DNA of 64,000 nucleotides. Source: JAGXLP01 sp964649445. GTDB taxonomy: Bacteria; Bipolaricaulota; Bipolaricaulia; M55B111. How positions within the stretch are numbered: the first letter of the stretch is position 1; each line of letters starts with the position of its first letter. The DNA lies in contig CAZYPS010000001.1 in assembly GCA_964649445.1 (NCBI GenBank), positions 11,974 to 75,973 of the forward strand, given 5' to 3'. The notes beneath the pieces are model-generated. The model did no database searches, had not been told where the DNA came from, and saw nothing but the letters and a program-made list of their open reading frames with translations. The position numbers and the translations under genes were made by a program. Positions 33,103-42,943 of this stretch are shown one piece after another.

Positions 33103-33963
33103 ATGAGTGTCAAATCAGGACAAACCAATAAAATTTTGGCTGACCAGGATCCGGTTAGAGTAATCCAGGATTTTGAACTCAGGGACCCCGCAATTAACAT
33201 CGGTCTGGAAGAAGCTATTGTAGAGACGGTTTCCAGAGGAAGTTCACCTCCGACTATAAGGTTCTGGCGGAATCCTCATTCGGCAATTATCGGAAGATCG
33301 CAGGAAACTGAAGCAGAGATCGACATCCGGAATTGTAAGTCCGCTGAAATTCCGATAATTAGAAGACCTACCGGGGGCGGGGCAGTACTTCATCACTCAA
33401 ACAACCTTAACTACTCTATATATCTACCGAAAAGTTCAAGGTTTAACGTGGAAGAAGAATCGGTAAAAATGTCTGAGCCCGTGGCTTCCGCCCTCTCCGA
33501 TTTCGGTCTAGATGTTAGAGTAGAAACCAACGGGCTGTTTTCCGGTCGGATCAAGATCGGAGGGACGGCTCAATCCCGACGCCGGGGTCTGTTGCACCAC
33601 GGAACGCTGCTGGTAAGAAGGGACAGTATAATCGAAGAAATGTCATCATTCCTCAGGGCTGGAGAAGGTAGATATAGTAAAGCGGTATCTCGAGTTGCCT
33701 CGAAGCCCGATCCGGTATCAAATCTGGAAAAACTTATGAATGGAAGGGTTAGGTTGGGCGATCTAACCAGGAGTATTACCCGTAAGCTAGCAGTGGCCCT
33801 GAATCGGAGTCCTACTAATGGACGTATTAGCGATGAGGAATGGAGAATTGCATCTTATCTTGCTGATTTCAAGTACTCTTCGCCGGAGTGGAATTTTAGG
33901 TTTCGCGAAGAGGGCGGAGAGGAAGACTTACTTAAGAAAACTGGAAGTGGGGGTTTCGCATGA
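33103..33963 (+). CDS. Lipoate-protein ligase A family protein
   Basis: A 286-residue protein of the biotin/lipoate ligase fold. It has RRPTGGGAVLHHSNNLNYS around residue 87, the adenylate-binding lysine in GRIKIGGTAQ around residue 150, and HHGTLLV after it. This pattern fits LplA, which activates free lipoate with ATP and attaches it to lipoyl domains; I see no cysteine at the place used by LipM-type octanoyltransferases. The last ~60 residues are a variable tail. The gene lies 40 bases after lipA and overlaps the next gene by four bases, so salvage and de novo routes are in one operon. Confidence 0.87.
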   Translation: MSVKSGQTNKILADQDPVRVIQDFELRDPAINIGLEEAIVETVSRGSSPPTIRFWRNPHSAIIGRSQETEAEIDIRNCKSAEIPIIRRPTGGGAVLHHSNNLNYSIYLPKSSRFNVEEESVKMSEPVASALSDFGLDVRVETNGLFSGRIKIGGTAQSRRRGLLHHGTLLVRRDSIIEEMSSFLRAGEGRYSKAVSRVASKPDPVSNLEKLMNGRVRLGDLTRSITRKLAVALNRSPTNGRISDEEWRIASYLADFKYSSPEWNFRFREEGGEEDLLKKTGSGGFA

Positions 33964-35189
33964 AAAGTATAGGCTTGCGAAGTTTGGTAGTTACTTTGTT
34001 CGGTTTAGCGTTGATTTTAACTCTTAGCTTTTCGGCCGGTCTACGAACTATGGCCTCCGAGGAAGCCCGTCTGGGCAGTTCTCTTAGCGAAGTATTGCTG
34101 CACTGGAAGTTAATGATAGTAAATAATCAGTCTTCTTATGCCGGGGATAGCGGCCTTGAATCTTCACTTGTCTCTCTGGATAATTCGCTCAAAAGTCTTA
34201 ATTCACCAGGCTGGCTGGGCGATAGGTTACCTCCACTTAGAGAAAAGCTGGAAAGGGCAAAGTCCGAAGATTTATGGCCCTATCAGTTCGGTTTCTGGAA
34301 TTTTGCCCGGGAGGATTCAACCGTATCTCTCTCTGGGGCTGAAAAAGACGAAGATATCCTGGTAGATGAAACCAGTGACGAGGAATCGGGTTCCAGAAGA
34401 TTAGGATTTAGGTATCTTAAGTTTTCTGATAGCCGGGACAGGGCAACAATTAATCTTGAGGAGAAGTTAAATACTCCTCTCTCGAAAAGCTTTACTCTCG
34501 AGTTCTGGATTCGGATAAGAGAAGGTTCGGCGGCGAAAGTAGTATCTTCAGGCAACTGGAAACTCAGCCTGGAAGACAGCCTGCCCGAGTTGAAGAATAC
34601 TTCGGAGGAAAAAATCCTGGAGGGTAGGGAGATACCGCTGAATAACTGGACACACGTCGGACTAATTAAAGATGGTAGTCGAATCAGGTTATTCCTAGAC
34701 GGTAACGAGGTAAGTAAATCCGAAGTTTCAAAGTCGTTCAACATTTCAAAGATGATTGACTTTGGGGACGGTCTAGTGGGAGATATTGACGAGTTAAGGG
34801 TGCGGGAAAAGGCCGTGGAGCCAGAATTACTCAACTTTGATCGGCCAATCGATTACCTTATAGGATTTCCGCTCTTGGATTGGATTCAAACTAACTTTAC
34901 ATCCGAGAAACAATGGCGATTCTACGCGGGCTTGTTAACCTCCAACATTAAACTAAAGATGGATAGCGAGAACTACTCGATCAACGGGGAGAACATAAGC
35001 CAGGTAGCAGAATTTCTTTTATCGGAAAGCGAAACGAGCCTAAAACGCCCCTCGGATATACCTTTCGGCATCGTCGAGGATATGGAAGAGATGCGAGCCC
35101 TGGGAAATAATGGTGAATTAACAGAAGAGGATAGAAGGAGTATAGAGGAATTTATCGGAAGACTGACTAGTTATCTTGATCTTGGTTAA
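33960..35189 (+). CDS. Exported LamG/concanavalin-like domain protein
   Basis: A 409-residue protein with an N-terminal hydrophobic segment (about 8-28, signal peptide or anchor). Residues ~150-290 form a LamG/ConA-like jelly roll: FTLEFWIRI, WTHVGLIKDGSRIRLFLDGNEV and VGDIDELRVREKAV are diagnostic strands. The flanking regions are helical and charged and match nothing I know. LamG domains bind glycans or proteins at the surface. It overlaps the LplA-like gene by four bases (ATGA), which is an odd partner for lipoate genes. Its 3' end overlaps the convergent HD gene by 23 bases. Confidence 0.77.
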   Translation: MKSIGLRSLVVTLFGLALILTLSFSAGLRTMASEEARLGSSLSEVLLHWKLMIVNNQSSYAGDSGLESSLVSLDNSLKSLNSPGWLGDRLPPLREKLERAKSEDLWPYQFGFWNFAREDSTVSLSGAEKDEDILVDETSDEESGSRRLGFRYLKFSDSRDRATINLEEKLNTPLSKSFTLEFWIRIREGSAAKVVSSGNWKLSLEDSLPELKNTSEEKILEGREIPLNNWTHVGLIKDGSRIRLFLDGNEVSKSEVSKSFNISKMIDFGDGLVGDIDELRVREKAVEPELLNFDRPIDYLIGFPLLDWIQTNFTSEKQWRFYAGLLTSNIKLKMDSENYSINGENISQVAEFLLSESETSLKRPSDIPFGIVEDMEEMRALGNNGELTEEDRRSIEEFIGRLTSYLDLG

Positions 35190-35781
35190 GCTCCGTATCT
35201 TCCCACCAGGTAACCAGGTGGTTGAGTTTTCCTTCCTGGTGTTTCTCTTTCAGAAATTCTCCGATTTGTCTGCCTGAGTCCGTTTCCAGAGAAGGGAGCG
35301 TGTTGTTGGCCCACTTCTCAGCCAGCGGGTTTCCCTGATGAGCGATTTCGAACGCCTGAAAAATAAGTTCCAGCAGATCTGCGTCCCTGGCGACTTGTTC
35401 CAGGTTCTTAGATCTATCGGAGCGATCGAGAAGCTTCTCAAGGCTGCCCTTCAATTCTTCTGGGAGACCGCTTAGCTGGTCGGTTATTACGTTGGAAGAG
35501 ATATAGTCCTCTTTTTTCAGGTAGTTCTGAGCAAGCCAATCCAGGTCCAGGGTTCTGGTTTCTGCCGTGTCGTGGAAAAGACAATAACCGGCTACTTCGT
35601 AGGGGTTCTCACCTTCAAGCTTCCCGAGCAGGAAACCGATGGCTGCCGTCCGGAACGAATGATCAGCTACTGATTCGGGGTTATTCACACCGAGTTTTAG
35701 CCAGCCCGATCGAGGGGTTCGTTTTAACTGTCCCAGTTCGAATATAAACCTTGCGATATTGGCTAAATCGTCTTCGTCCAT
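35167..35781 (-). CDS. HD-domain phosphohydrolase, YfbR-like
   Basis: A 204-residue HD-superfamily metal-dependent phosphohydrolase. The metal ligands are visible in order: H in ESVADHSFR around residue 42, HD in CLFHDTAETRTLDLDW around 70, and D in ARDADLLE around 132. The TLDLDW segment and length fit the YfbR/HDDC2 group of 5'-deoxynucleotidases. ATG 35781 is preceded by GGAGGTGCGAG. The last 23 bases overlap the convergent LamG-like gene. Confidence 0.88.
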   Translation of the reverse strand: MDEDDLANIARFIFELGQLKRTPRSGWLKLGVNNPESVADHSFRTAAIGFLLGKLEGENPYEVAGYCLFHDTAETRTLDLDWLAQNYLKKEDYISSNVITDQLSGLPEELKGSLEKLLDRSDRSKNLEQVARDADLLELIFQAFEIAHQGNPLAEKWANNTLPSLETDSGRQIGEFLKEKHQEGKLNHLVTWWEDTELNQDQDN

Positions 35782-36312
35782 CTCGCACCTCCATTAACTT
35801 TCTTGCTAATTCAAGTCCCGCATATTACTCATAAGAGATCAGCTCCTAAGTCAAAATAGGGGATAAAATAACTACTGGTTGTGATATTTATTGATTCATC
35901 CCAAGTGCGAAGTTCAAAAAAGTTGAATTGACTTACTTTTTCGCAAAAACCAACCAGCATCCAGATGAGAAAGTTAACTGGTTATATAACCTACCGATGA
36001 GCAAGTATGGTAAACTATACCCGGGTAAAGTTAAAGAACTTGGGTCAGGTTTTTAGCTCACCTTGGTGCTGGGCCAGATCTCTATTGTAAAACGGTCACT
36101 ATGGATAACAAGTCTCTTTCGAGCTCATGTGTTAAAATCGCTCAATCCAAGTAACTTAACACAGGGTATATTTAACCCTTATAAGGTTCGAACCATGAGT
36201 GTTATATTAGGAAGGTTAGATTGTTGTGGAAAAGTGAGACGGATTTTAGTTTGCCTGGTGACGGTTTTCCTTGTGGTTGTGAGCTGGACGGACCACCATT
36301 TATTCCAAGATA
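35782..36312. other. Intergenic region before the DUF4015 gene
   Basis: These 531 bases separate divergent genes and are AT-rich. A forward frame of 85 codons (36063-36320) with one hydrophobic segment overlaps the next start, but has no good ribosome-binding site and is not called. No tRNA, riboswitch or terminator was recognised. Confidence 0.45.
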
Positions 36313-37368
36313 ATGCATAAATTTCAACCAAAGAACTTATTTAGGATTGCCAAGTCTTTTGTGGGTCTTGCTGTTGTCCTCATGTTGTTGGTGCTTACTC
36401 CCGTAAATGGGGGGCAGAGGACTTTTGTCAATATTACTTCGTCAGCGGGACATGAAACTCAGGGAGAGACCAGGACGGTGAAAGGGATTTACCTGCATTC
36501 AAGGGCAATTTCGTCCGAAACAGCGGGAGGTCTGGCGGAGACTCTGAACACCCATGGTTTTAATGCCGTCGTAATAAACGTCAAGAACGTCCACGGGGAG
36601 GTCACTTATTCATCGGATGTAGATCTAGCCTCCGAAATAGGGGCAACAACCGGTCGACTGGATATTGAGGCCATTATAACCCGGTTGCATCGTGAAGGGG
36701 TCTACGTGATAGCCAGGTTAACCTGCTTTAAGGACAGATTGATGGCTGCAAGGTGTTGCGGTGGAGGCGAATGGGCCGATCCTGAGAGCGAACTTGCCCA
36801 AAAATACATCCTGCAGCTGGCGCGGGAGGTTTCAAGCCTGGGCTTTGACGAAATTCAGCTTGACTATATTCGGTATCCTGACGGGCCGGGCAAAATTGGA
36901 GGCGAATATCGTGATAGAAGCGAGGTAATTGCGGGTTTCGTAAAGAGAGTAAAACAAACTATTGATTCCCAGGTAAGGTTGTCCGCAGATGTCTACGGTA
37001 GGACAATGTGGAACTGGAACAGTAATAATACGGATCCAATAGGCCAAAATCTGGAGTATCTGGAGGAAACAGTGGACGTCCTTTCGCCGATGGTTTATCC
37101 GTCTCACTACAATAATCCCGACCTGGTCTACAATCCGCATAAGCTTGTGAATCTCACTATGAAGACGGGTAGGGAACGTTTAAACACTGAAATAAGGCCA
37201 TTTATCCAGGGGTTTGATAGGGCAATGCCACAGGGTATGGATCTTGTAACATATATTCAGGAAGAGATACGGGCGTTAAAGGCCCACAGTGATACAGGTT
37301 ATCTCGTCTGGAATCCTACTTCCGATTATGAATCTCTCTGGAAAGCCGTAAAGGGTTTGAAGGGCTAA
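36313..37368 (+). CDS. DUF4015 glycoside-hydrolase-like exported protein
   Basis: A 351-residue protein with an N-terminal hydrophobic segment (about residues 14-32) that acts as signal peptide or anchor, followed by a TIM-barrel domain of the DUF4015 family (putative glycoside hydrolases). Family features: GIYLHSRAIS at the first strand, NAVVINVKNVHGEV around 88, YVIARLTCFKD around 135, FDEIQLDYIRYPDG around 180 with the probable acidic active-site residues, and LSPMVYPSHY around 255. Substrate is unknown; related proteins occur in cell-envelope gene neighbourhoods. A bidirectional terminator follows. Confidence 0.87.
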   Translation: MHKFQPKNLFRIAKSFVGLAVVLMLLVLTPVNGGQRTFVNITSSAGHETQGETRTVKGIYLHSRAISSETAGGLAETLNTHGFNAVVINVKNVHGEVTYSSDVDLASEIGATTGRLDIEAIITRLHREGVYVIARLTCFKDRLMAARCCGGGEWADPESELAQKYILQLAREVSSLGFDEIQLDYIRYPDGPGKIGGEYRDRSEVIAGFVKRVKQTIDSQVRLSADVYGRTMWNWNSNNTDPIGQNLEYLEETVDVLSPMVYPSHYNNPDLVYNPHKLVNLTMKTGRERLNTEIRPFIQGFDRAMPQGMDLVTYIQEEIRALKAHSDTGYLVWNPTSDYESLWKAVKGLKG

Positions 37369-37373
37369 AAGTA

Positions 37374-37408
37374 AAAACCCCTCGCCGTTTTGAGTGGCGA
37401 GGGGTTTT
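37374..37408. terminator. Bidirectional terminator
   Basis: A perfect 13-bp stem (37374-37386 with 37396-37408, core ACCCCTCGCC/GGCGAGGGGT) with a 9-nt loop and A/T tracts on both sides. It serves the DUF4015 gene on plus and the Lon-like gene on minus. Confidence 0.92.
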
Positions 37409-37431
37409 GTTAATAATGTTAATCCTTTAGT

Positions 37432-39843
37432 CTATTCTTCTTCGTCTTCTTCGTTGTTCTGGAGAGCGTTGTAAATCTCCCTGATCTTTTCGTCAGCTCG
37501 GGCAAATATAGTTCCGTCTTCGTAACTTCCATCTTTAAGTTCGGCACCGGCATCCATCCCGGTTAGTATTTCAAGGCCTTCGCTAACTGTCTCTGCAGGA
37601 TAAATGTGAAAGTCGCCGGAGTCTACCGCGTCTATTACGTCATCGTTCAGCATCAAATTGTCGACGTTTTCTTTTGGAAGTATAACTCCCTGGTCTCCTG
37701 TTAAGCCCTGAGCTTTGCATACTTCATAAAATCCTTCGACCTTTTCTTTAGCTCCGCCGATTGGTTGAATCTCTCCTTTCTGGTTCACGGAACCGGTCAC
37801 GGCTATGCCCTGATTAATCTCTACATCGGCCAGACTGGAAATTATGGCGTAAAGCTCGGTGCTGGAGGCGCTATCCCCGTCCACTTTTGAGTAGCTTTGC
37901 TCGAAGGCAATGTTTGCCGTCAGAGACAGAGGCTTGTCGTAAGCGAATTTCTTACCGAGGTACCCTTTTAATATCATAACGCCTTTCGTGTGACTGCTCC
38001 CGGAAAGATCTGCTTCCCTGTCTATATTAACAACCCCTTCCTTCCCGGCGTAGACATTGGCGGTGATCCGAGCTGGTTTACCGAAGCTGAAGTCTCCCGT
38101 GCTTAGGACGGATAGTCCCGTTATCTGGCCTACTTCCTCTCCCTCCGTGTCGATGAAGATCTTTCCTCGGTCTATATATTCGTGAATCTTGTCCTTTATC
38201 AGGCTTCTTCTTTCTATCTTCTCTTCCATTGCCTTCATTACGTGTTCCTCATCGACGTAATTCTCATCTTCTTGCTTGGCCCAGTAGCTCGATTCCTTTA
38301 CGAGTTCCGTTATTTCGCTGAATTTAGTAGATAGTTTCTCTTTGTCCCTTGCCATTTCCGAGGTATATTCGACTACCTTGGCCACTCCGTCATTATTGAA
38401 ATGTCTGATCTCGGAACTGCTGTCTGCCTGATCGCGGATAAACCGGGCAATTTTAACCTCTTTTTCTTCTTCCCAGTCCATCTCGAAGTCAAAATCCGAT
38501 TTTACGTTGAATAGCTTCTGAAAATCCTCTTCCAGGCTGTTCAGGATGTTATAAATTCTTCTATTTCCTATGATAACGACCTTGACGTCGAGAGGTATCG
38601 GTTTGGGCTGGAGTCCTTTGGTTGAAGAATAGCCAAGCATCTGAGCCGGATCTTCGATATTAATCTCTCCCTGGTTAAGTGCCACCTTCAGTCCTTCCCA
38701 GCTTAACCCGTACCGGAAGAGATTATCCGCCTTCAGGACCAGGTACCCCCCATTGGCTTCGTGAAGGGCACCGGGTTTGATCATCGTGAAGTCGGTGGAC
38801 ATCATGCCAAATTGAGCCTTTTTCTCGACGGCACCGAAAAGATTTGGATAAGTGGCATTGTCCTCTGTAACAACGGGTGCTCCTTCCGTATCACCATTGT
38901 TGATTAGAACATTTACCCGGTATTTTACGAACTGATCCTGGTTTGAGGCAATCTGAGGCATTGCTGCTGGCTGGCCGCCGGAATTCTGGTTGGTAAATTC
39001 ATCTATGTTTTCCAGAATGTCTTCCTTGACGGCCCGAAGATACTCCACAGCCTTCTCGTTTCCTTTGTATTTCTCCTGAAGTTTACGGAACATTGGATCG
39101 AGGAGGAACGATATAGCTTCCTTTTTAAGGTTCTGGATTTTCTCATTTCGTTCCTCTTCAGCTTCCATGACCTGTTCCATCGTTTCCTGAATCCTGTTCT
39201 GGAGTTTCTCTTGACGTTCTTCCAGCTCCTCTCTTCTTTCGTCTTCCAGTTCGCTGAATTCCTGTTGGTCCATCGGTTCTCCGTCTTCCGCCTTGGGCAC
39301 GGTATTTAATCCGAACGGAGTTCTCTGGAGTATGAATCCTTTTTCTGAAGCCTCTTCCTCGAGTTTTTCGAACAAAGCCTTCTTCTTCTGGTTGAATTGC
39401 TGATCTATTGCTTCTTTCCGCTTTTTGTATTCCCCCGTCTCGAAAGAATCGGAAACACCGTCCTCCAGGTGTTCAACAAGTTCATCCATATCGTCTTTGA
39501 ATTCGCAACCCTTACCTGCTTCGAACTGAAGATACTGGGGTCTATCGGGGTTTTCGAAATTGTGGACGTAACAAATATCGACCGGGGCTTCTTCCTGTTT
39601 ACTTACTTTTTCGAGAAATTTATTTACTGCAGAATTCTTGCCAGTACCCGGTTGTCCAGCGACGTAGATGTTGTAACGATTTTCATCGTCTTTGACTCCC
39701 AATCCAAGCTCGATAGCATCTAGAGCTCGATCCTGTCCAATTATCTCCTTTAACGGATCTAATTCCTCTGTCGTATCAAAAGAAAAATTTTCCGGCGAAC
39801 AAGTCCTTCTTAAATCGGAACTTCCAAGTTCTCTTGTCATCAT
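37432..39843 (-). CDS. Lon-like ATP-dependent protease (LonB/YcbZ type)
   Basis: An 803-residue AAA+ protease of the Lon-related group (AAA_32 / Lon_C). Walker A GQPGTGKN is at residues 63-70, interrupted by a long Glu/Lys-rich coiled-coil insertion (about 120-280). The C-terminal proteolytic domain has DGDSAS with the catalytic Ser658 and a lysine 43 residues later (Lys701 in GGAKEK), the same spacing as in Lon. The family degrades unfolded or regulatory proteins. AGGAGG precedes two consecutive ATGs (39843 and 39840); the second has the better spacing. It lies 55 bases after tldE on the same strand. Confidence 0.92.
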   Translation of the reverse strand: MMTRELGSSDLRRTCSPENFSFDTTEELDPLKEIIGQDRALDAIELGLGVKDDENRYNIYVAGQPGTGKNSAVNKFLEKVSKQEEAPVDICYVHNFENPDRPQYLQFEAGKGCEFKDDMDELVEHLEDGVSDSFETGEYKKRKEAIDQQFNQKKKALFEKLEEEASEKGFILQRTPFGLNTVPKAEDGEPMDQQEFSELEDERREELEERQEKLQNRIQETMEQVMEAEEERNEKIQNLKKEAISFLLDPMFRKLQEKYKGNEKAVEYLRAVKEDILENIDEFTNQNSGGQPAAMPQIASNQDQFVKYRVNVLINNGDTEGAPVVTEDNATYPNLFGAVEKKAQFGMMSTDFTMIKPGALHEANGGYLVLKADNLFRYGLSWEGLKVALNQGEINIEDPAQMLGYSSTKGLQPKPIPLDVKVVIIGNRRIYNILNSLEEDFQKLFNVKSDFDFEMDWEEEKEVKIARFIRDQADSSSEIRHFNNDGVAKVVEYTSEMARDKEKLSTKFSEITELVKESSYWAKQEDENYVDEEHVMKAMEEKIERRSLIKDKIHEYIDRGKIFIDTEGEEVGQITGLSVLSTGDFSFGKPARITANVYAGKEGVVNIDREADLSGSSHTKGVMILKGYLGKKFAYDKPLSLTANIAFEQSYSKVDGDSASSTELYAIISSLADVEINQGIAVTGSVNQKGEIQPIGGAKEKVEGFYEVCKAQGLTGDQGVILPKENVDNLMLNDDVIDAVDSGDFHIYPAETVSEGLEILTGMDAGAELKDGSYEDGTIFARADEKIREIYNALQNNEEDEEE

Positions 39844-39898
39844 CAGTCCTCCTTGCGCTAATGTTAAAGGAGGGTACGTGCCAGTTCAATTCTGGAAA

Positions 39899-41221
39899 TT
39901 AGCTTTTTCGAACCACGTTAACGCCATCTAAAGCGAGTGCCGGAGCTTTGAGCCCTCCACCTACCCATTCCGGTTCTTTACCGAGTTCAATCCCCTCCTC
40001 TAGTAAATCGTATACATTCCCTGCGATCATCGTGTCTTTTACTTTACCGGTTATAGCCCCGTCTTCTATTTTGTAGGCTACTGAAACGTTATTGGAAAAT
40101 TCACCTGAGAGGAGGTTGCCCTGACCCAGTCCCAGTACCTGGTCTACCACCAATCCCTGGTCAATACTGGAAATAATTTTGCCCATTTTTCTGTCTCCCG
40201 GTTTTATAGACAGAGTGGTAGGACTGATGCTAGGTGGAGAACGGAAGTCTGAACCGCTAATTAAACCGCCTTTAACGCCGTTTCCTGTCGGGTTAGTCTC
40301 AGCCTGTCCCGCTGTTTGAAGGTCATATAGGAAACCTTTTACTTTACCCTCCGATATGAGTGCCGATTCTTGAGCTGGGGTTCCCTCGTCGTCAAAGCTG
40401 CGCCGTGAAGGAGAATCTTCCAAAGCGCCAAAATCCTCTAGGGTAAGATTTTCAGCGAAGATCTTTTCCCCGATATCTCCTTCGAGGGGAGAAGTCCCCT
40501 GAAAAACGCTCCTGCCATTTAATCCGGCAAGTAATGAAACAAGCACCACCAGGGTACCTCGCGGCGTCAATATAACGGGATAGGCTCCGGTCTCAATCCC
40601 TGACTCTCTCTCCGACCACTTGACTTTCTGCACTGCTTTTTCAACTGTATCGTCCAGATTAAATTGATCCAGTTTCTGGGCGACGCAGGACTCGTGAAAT
40701 GTAAAGATATCTTCTTCCTCAACCTTTTTTACTTCCAGGTCAAGAGAGAGTTTTGTTTTCTCTTCTTCAACATCCAGTCCATTGCTATTTGATATTCTGG
40801 TTTTTCCTACTGACCGGGAAAGATTGACGTTTACTTCCAGGTCGGGATCGAAATCCTGAAGTCTGGTTATTACTTCTTTTCCATAATTAATGAGTTTCTT
40901 GGACGTTAGCTCCGATACTTCCTTGTCAAATGTATTAACCTTATTGATTTCGACGGAACCGGGAAATTCGAATCCAGCCTCCTCGCCGAAACTTGCCGTT
41001 TCAGCTGCCTGGTCAGCTGCTTTGGAATCTCCCCCAAGGTTAGTCGTAGTTGAAAATCCAAGCTTACCGTCGTTTATAACTCGCAGGGCGGCTCCGGTCG
41101 TTTCCACGTGTTTGACTGATTCCAGCTCTCCAGAGTTAAACTTAACCGGGATCGAATTGCCCGTCTTTTGAAATACTTCGGCACTTTCCACCTTTCTGCT
41201 GGCCTGATCGAGTAGTTCCAT
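39899..41221 (-). CDS. pmbA: TldE/PmbA family subunit
   Basis: The catalytically silent partner of the TldD/TldE protease, a 440-residue protein of the PmbA family. It shares the fold of TldD but has no HExxxH metal motif. Family segments are GAALRVINDGKLGFSTTTNL around residue 43, SRRSFDDEGTP around 277 and LLSGEFSNNVSVAYKIEDG around 368. The complex trims peptides such as microcins and other unfolded substrates. Its ATG overlaps the tldD stop by one base (TAATG) with AGGAGGGAG upstream, so synthesis is coupled. Confidence 0.93.
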   Translation of the reverse strand: MELLDQASRKVESAEVFQKTGNSIPVKFNSGELESVKHVETTGAALRVINDGKLGFSTTTNLGGDSKAADQAAETASFGEEAGFEFPGSVEINKVNTFDKEVSELTSKKLINYGKEVITRLQDFDPDLEVNVNLSRSVGKTRISNSNGLDVEEEKTKLSLDLEVKKVEEEDIFTFHESCVAQKLDQFNLDDTVEKAVQKVKWSERESGIETGAYPVILTPRGTLVVLVSLLAGLNGRSVFQGTSPLEGDIGEKIFAENLTLEDFGALEDSPSRRSFDDEGTPAQESALISEGKVKGFLYDLQTAGQAETNPTGNGVKGGLISGSDFRSPPSISPTTLSIKPGDRKMGKIISSIDQGLVVDQVLGLGQGNLLSGEFSNNVSVAYKIEDGAITGKVKDTMIAGNVYDLLEEGIELGKEPEWVGGGLKAPALALDGVNVVRKS

Positions 41222-42597
41222 TATCTCCCTCCTATAGTAACGTCTTCTATTCTAAGATGCGGTGATCCATCGGTAACGGGGAGAGGCATTTGCCCTCCTT
41301 TACCACATCCCCCGGCTGATCCTATGATATCGAGGTCATCTCCTATCCCCGAGATGTTTTCGAGGGAACTGAAAATATTTCCCGTAAGGACGACATCGCG
41401 TACCATTGGGCCTATCTCGCCGTCCTCTATGACGAAACCGTGTCCCGCGCTAAATGTAAACTGCTCGAGCTGAGTTTGACCTCCATAAGCGTCCTTGGCG
41501 TAAATACCGTGATCTATTGATCCGATCAATTCCTCGAAAGATTTCTCTCCGGCTTCTATGTAGGTGTTTGTCATTCGAACTATCGGCTCGTAACGGTAAG
41601 AGATGGCCCGAGCATTTCCTGTCGGTTCCTGGCCCATTTTAGCGGCTGTTTCTCGATTGTGGAGAAAGCTGTTGAGCTTTCCCTCCTTTATCAGGTAAGT
41701 TTTTTGTCTCGGGATCCCTTCGTCGTCGTAAGGAAGGTTACCCCTTCGACCCCTTATGAAGCCTTCGTCAACCACGTTCAAATTTTCGGGTCCGAACTTC
41801 CGTCCCAGAGTCATAATTTCCTGAAGCCGTTCGTTCTTGTAGAAATGGTCTGCCTCGCAAAGATGGCCAAAAGCCTCGTGGATAAATACTCCAGCTAGTT
41901 TTGGATTGAGCAATACGGTGTACTGCCCCCCTTCAACGGGATCAGCCGATAGCAGAGACACTGCCTGCGAGGCGACGTCCTCAGCCATTTCTTCCTTCTG
42001 CTGGATCAGTTCAAATCCCGCCGCTTCGCCTACGCTATCGTGGGCAGTCTGGATATTGTTTTTGCCCCCCTTCGCTATGGCAACGAGAGCCAGTGTAACG
42101 TCAGGCAACTCCTGGTAGAGTTCGGTTCCTTCCGAATTCACGTATCTAAGCTCCCGAAACGAATCGCTATAGACGGCTTTGGTTGATTCGATTCGGTCGT
42201 CGTAATCCAACATCCTTCTGTTGTAGCGTCTTAAAGTATCCCGCTTTTCTTCCAGCGAAACTTCGCGGAAGTCCCTGTGCAGGTTCGTCTTAATCTCGTC
42301 TTTTTCCGGTGATACGCCAGCCAGGTTAATTGGTTTCTCCAGATTTGAAGAGACCTCTTTACCTATTTTGTGAGCTTTCTTTGCTTTTTTCGGGATTTCG
42401 TCAAGAGAATTGAAAGTTGCTATCCCCCAACCTCCCTGAACCAGGGTTCTGATAAATCCTCCTTTCTCTTCTGACGAATCAATGTTCGTCAGTTTTTTCT
42501 TTTCGTATTTGATGTTCGTCCTCTGGGCTTTTTCAATCCTGATTTCAGTGAATTCACCTTTGCTTACTTTCAATCCTTCTTTAAGTTTGTTGAGCAA
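41221..42597 (-). CDS. tldD: Metalloprotease TldD
   Basis: The active subunit of the TldD/TldE protease, 458 residues. The metal-binding HEAFGHLCEAD is near residue 239, and a third ligand cysteine is expected in SAGGCGKGGQMP near the C-terminus. The N-terminal half has RTLVQGGWGIATF around residue 50. Translation starts at TTG 42597, with GAGGAGGGT about four bases upstream. A sigma-70-like promoter lies about 50 bases further up. tldE follows with a one-base overlap. Confidence 0.95.
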   Translation of the reverse strand: MLNKLKEGLKVSKGEFTEIRIEKAQRTNIKYEKKKLTNIDSSEEKGGFIRTLVQGGWGIATFNSLDEIPKKAKKAHKIGKEVSSNLEKPINLAGVSPEKDEIKTNLHRDFREVSLEEKRDTLRRYNRRMLDYDDRIESTKAVYSDSFRELRYVNSEGTELYQELPDVTLALVAIAKGGKNNIQTAHDSVGEAAGFELIQQKEEMAEDVASQAVSLLSADPVEGGQYTVLLNPKLAGVFIHEAFGHLCEADHFYKNERLQEIMTLGRKFGPENLNVVDEGFIRGRRGNLPYDDEGIPRQKTYLIKEGKLNSFLHNRETAAKMGQEPTGNARAISYRYEPIVRMTNTYIEAGEKSFEELIGSIDHGIYAKDAYGGQTQLEQFTFSAGHGFVIEDGEIGPMVRDVVLTGNIFSSLENISGIGDDLDIIGSAGGCGKGGQMPLPVTDGSPHLRIEDVTIGGR

Positions 42598-42943
42598 GTT
42601 ACCCTCCTCTTTTCAATTGGTGAGGAAAAAGTTTACTACTAACTATAATCAATATCAGCAAATTGAGCAAAGTTTCGGGCCATTCATAGTTATTTTATGA
42701 TGGTTATAATTGCTCCTGTTTAGGGAGAAAGAAAAGTTAAATTTGCGGAACGTCCAGTTGAGAATAAATATCACGGGATTACCTTAGCATGGAAGGATTT
42801 TAGCGGTTCCTGTTCATTTAATAGTTTAGCGTGCCTGAAAGCGATCCCTGTTTAGGTAAAGTTTGACTCAGACCCGAAATTCTTATTTGAAGAGACCACA
42901 ACCAATAGCTCCATAGTTTTCTGGTGGCTTCGTACTCGCAATC
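42598..42943. other. Spacer between AOR 3' end and tldD
   Basis: These 346 bases contain the tldD promoter and otherwise nothing recognised. No terminator for the AOR gene was seen. Confidence 0.5.
42642..42670 (-). promoter_or_regulatory. Promoter of tldD-tldE
   Basis: TTGCTC (42670-42665), 17-bp spacer, TATAGT (42647-42642). Confidence 0.6.

Noticed and set aside
36063..36320. 85-codon frame with one hydrophobic segment before the DUF4015 gene
   Set aside because: It overlaps the next start in another frame and lacks a ribosome-binding site; the hydrophobic stretch alone is not enough.
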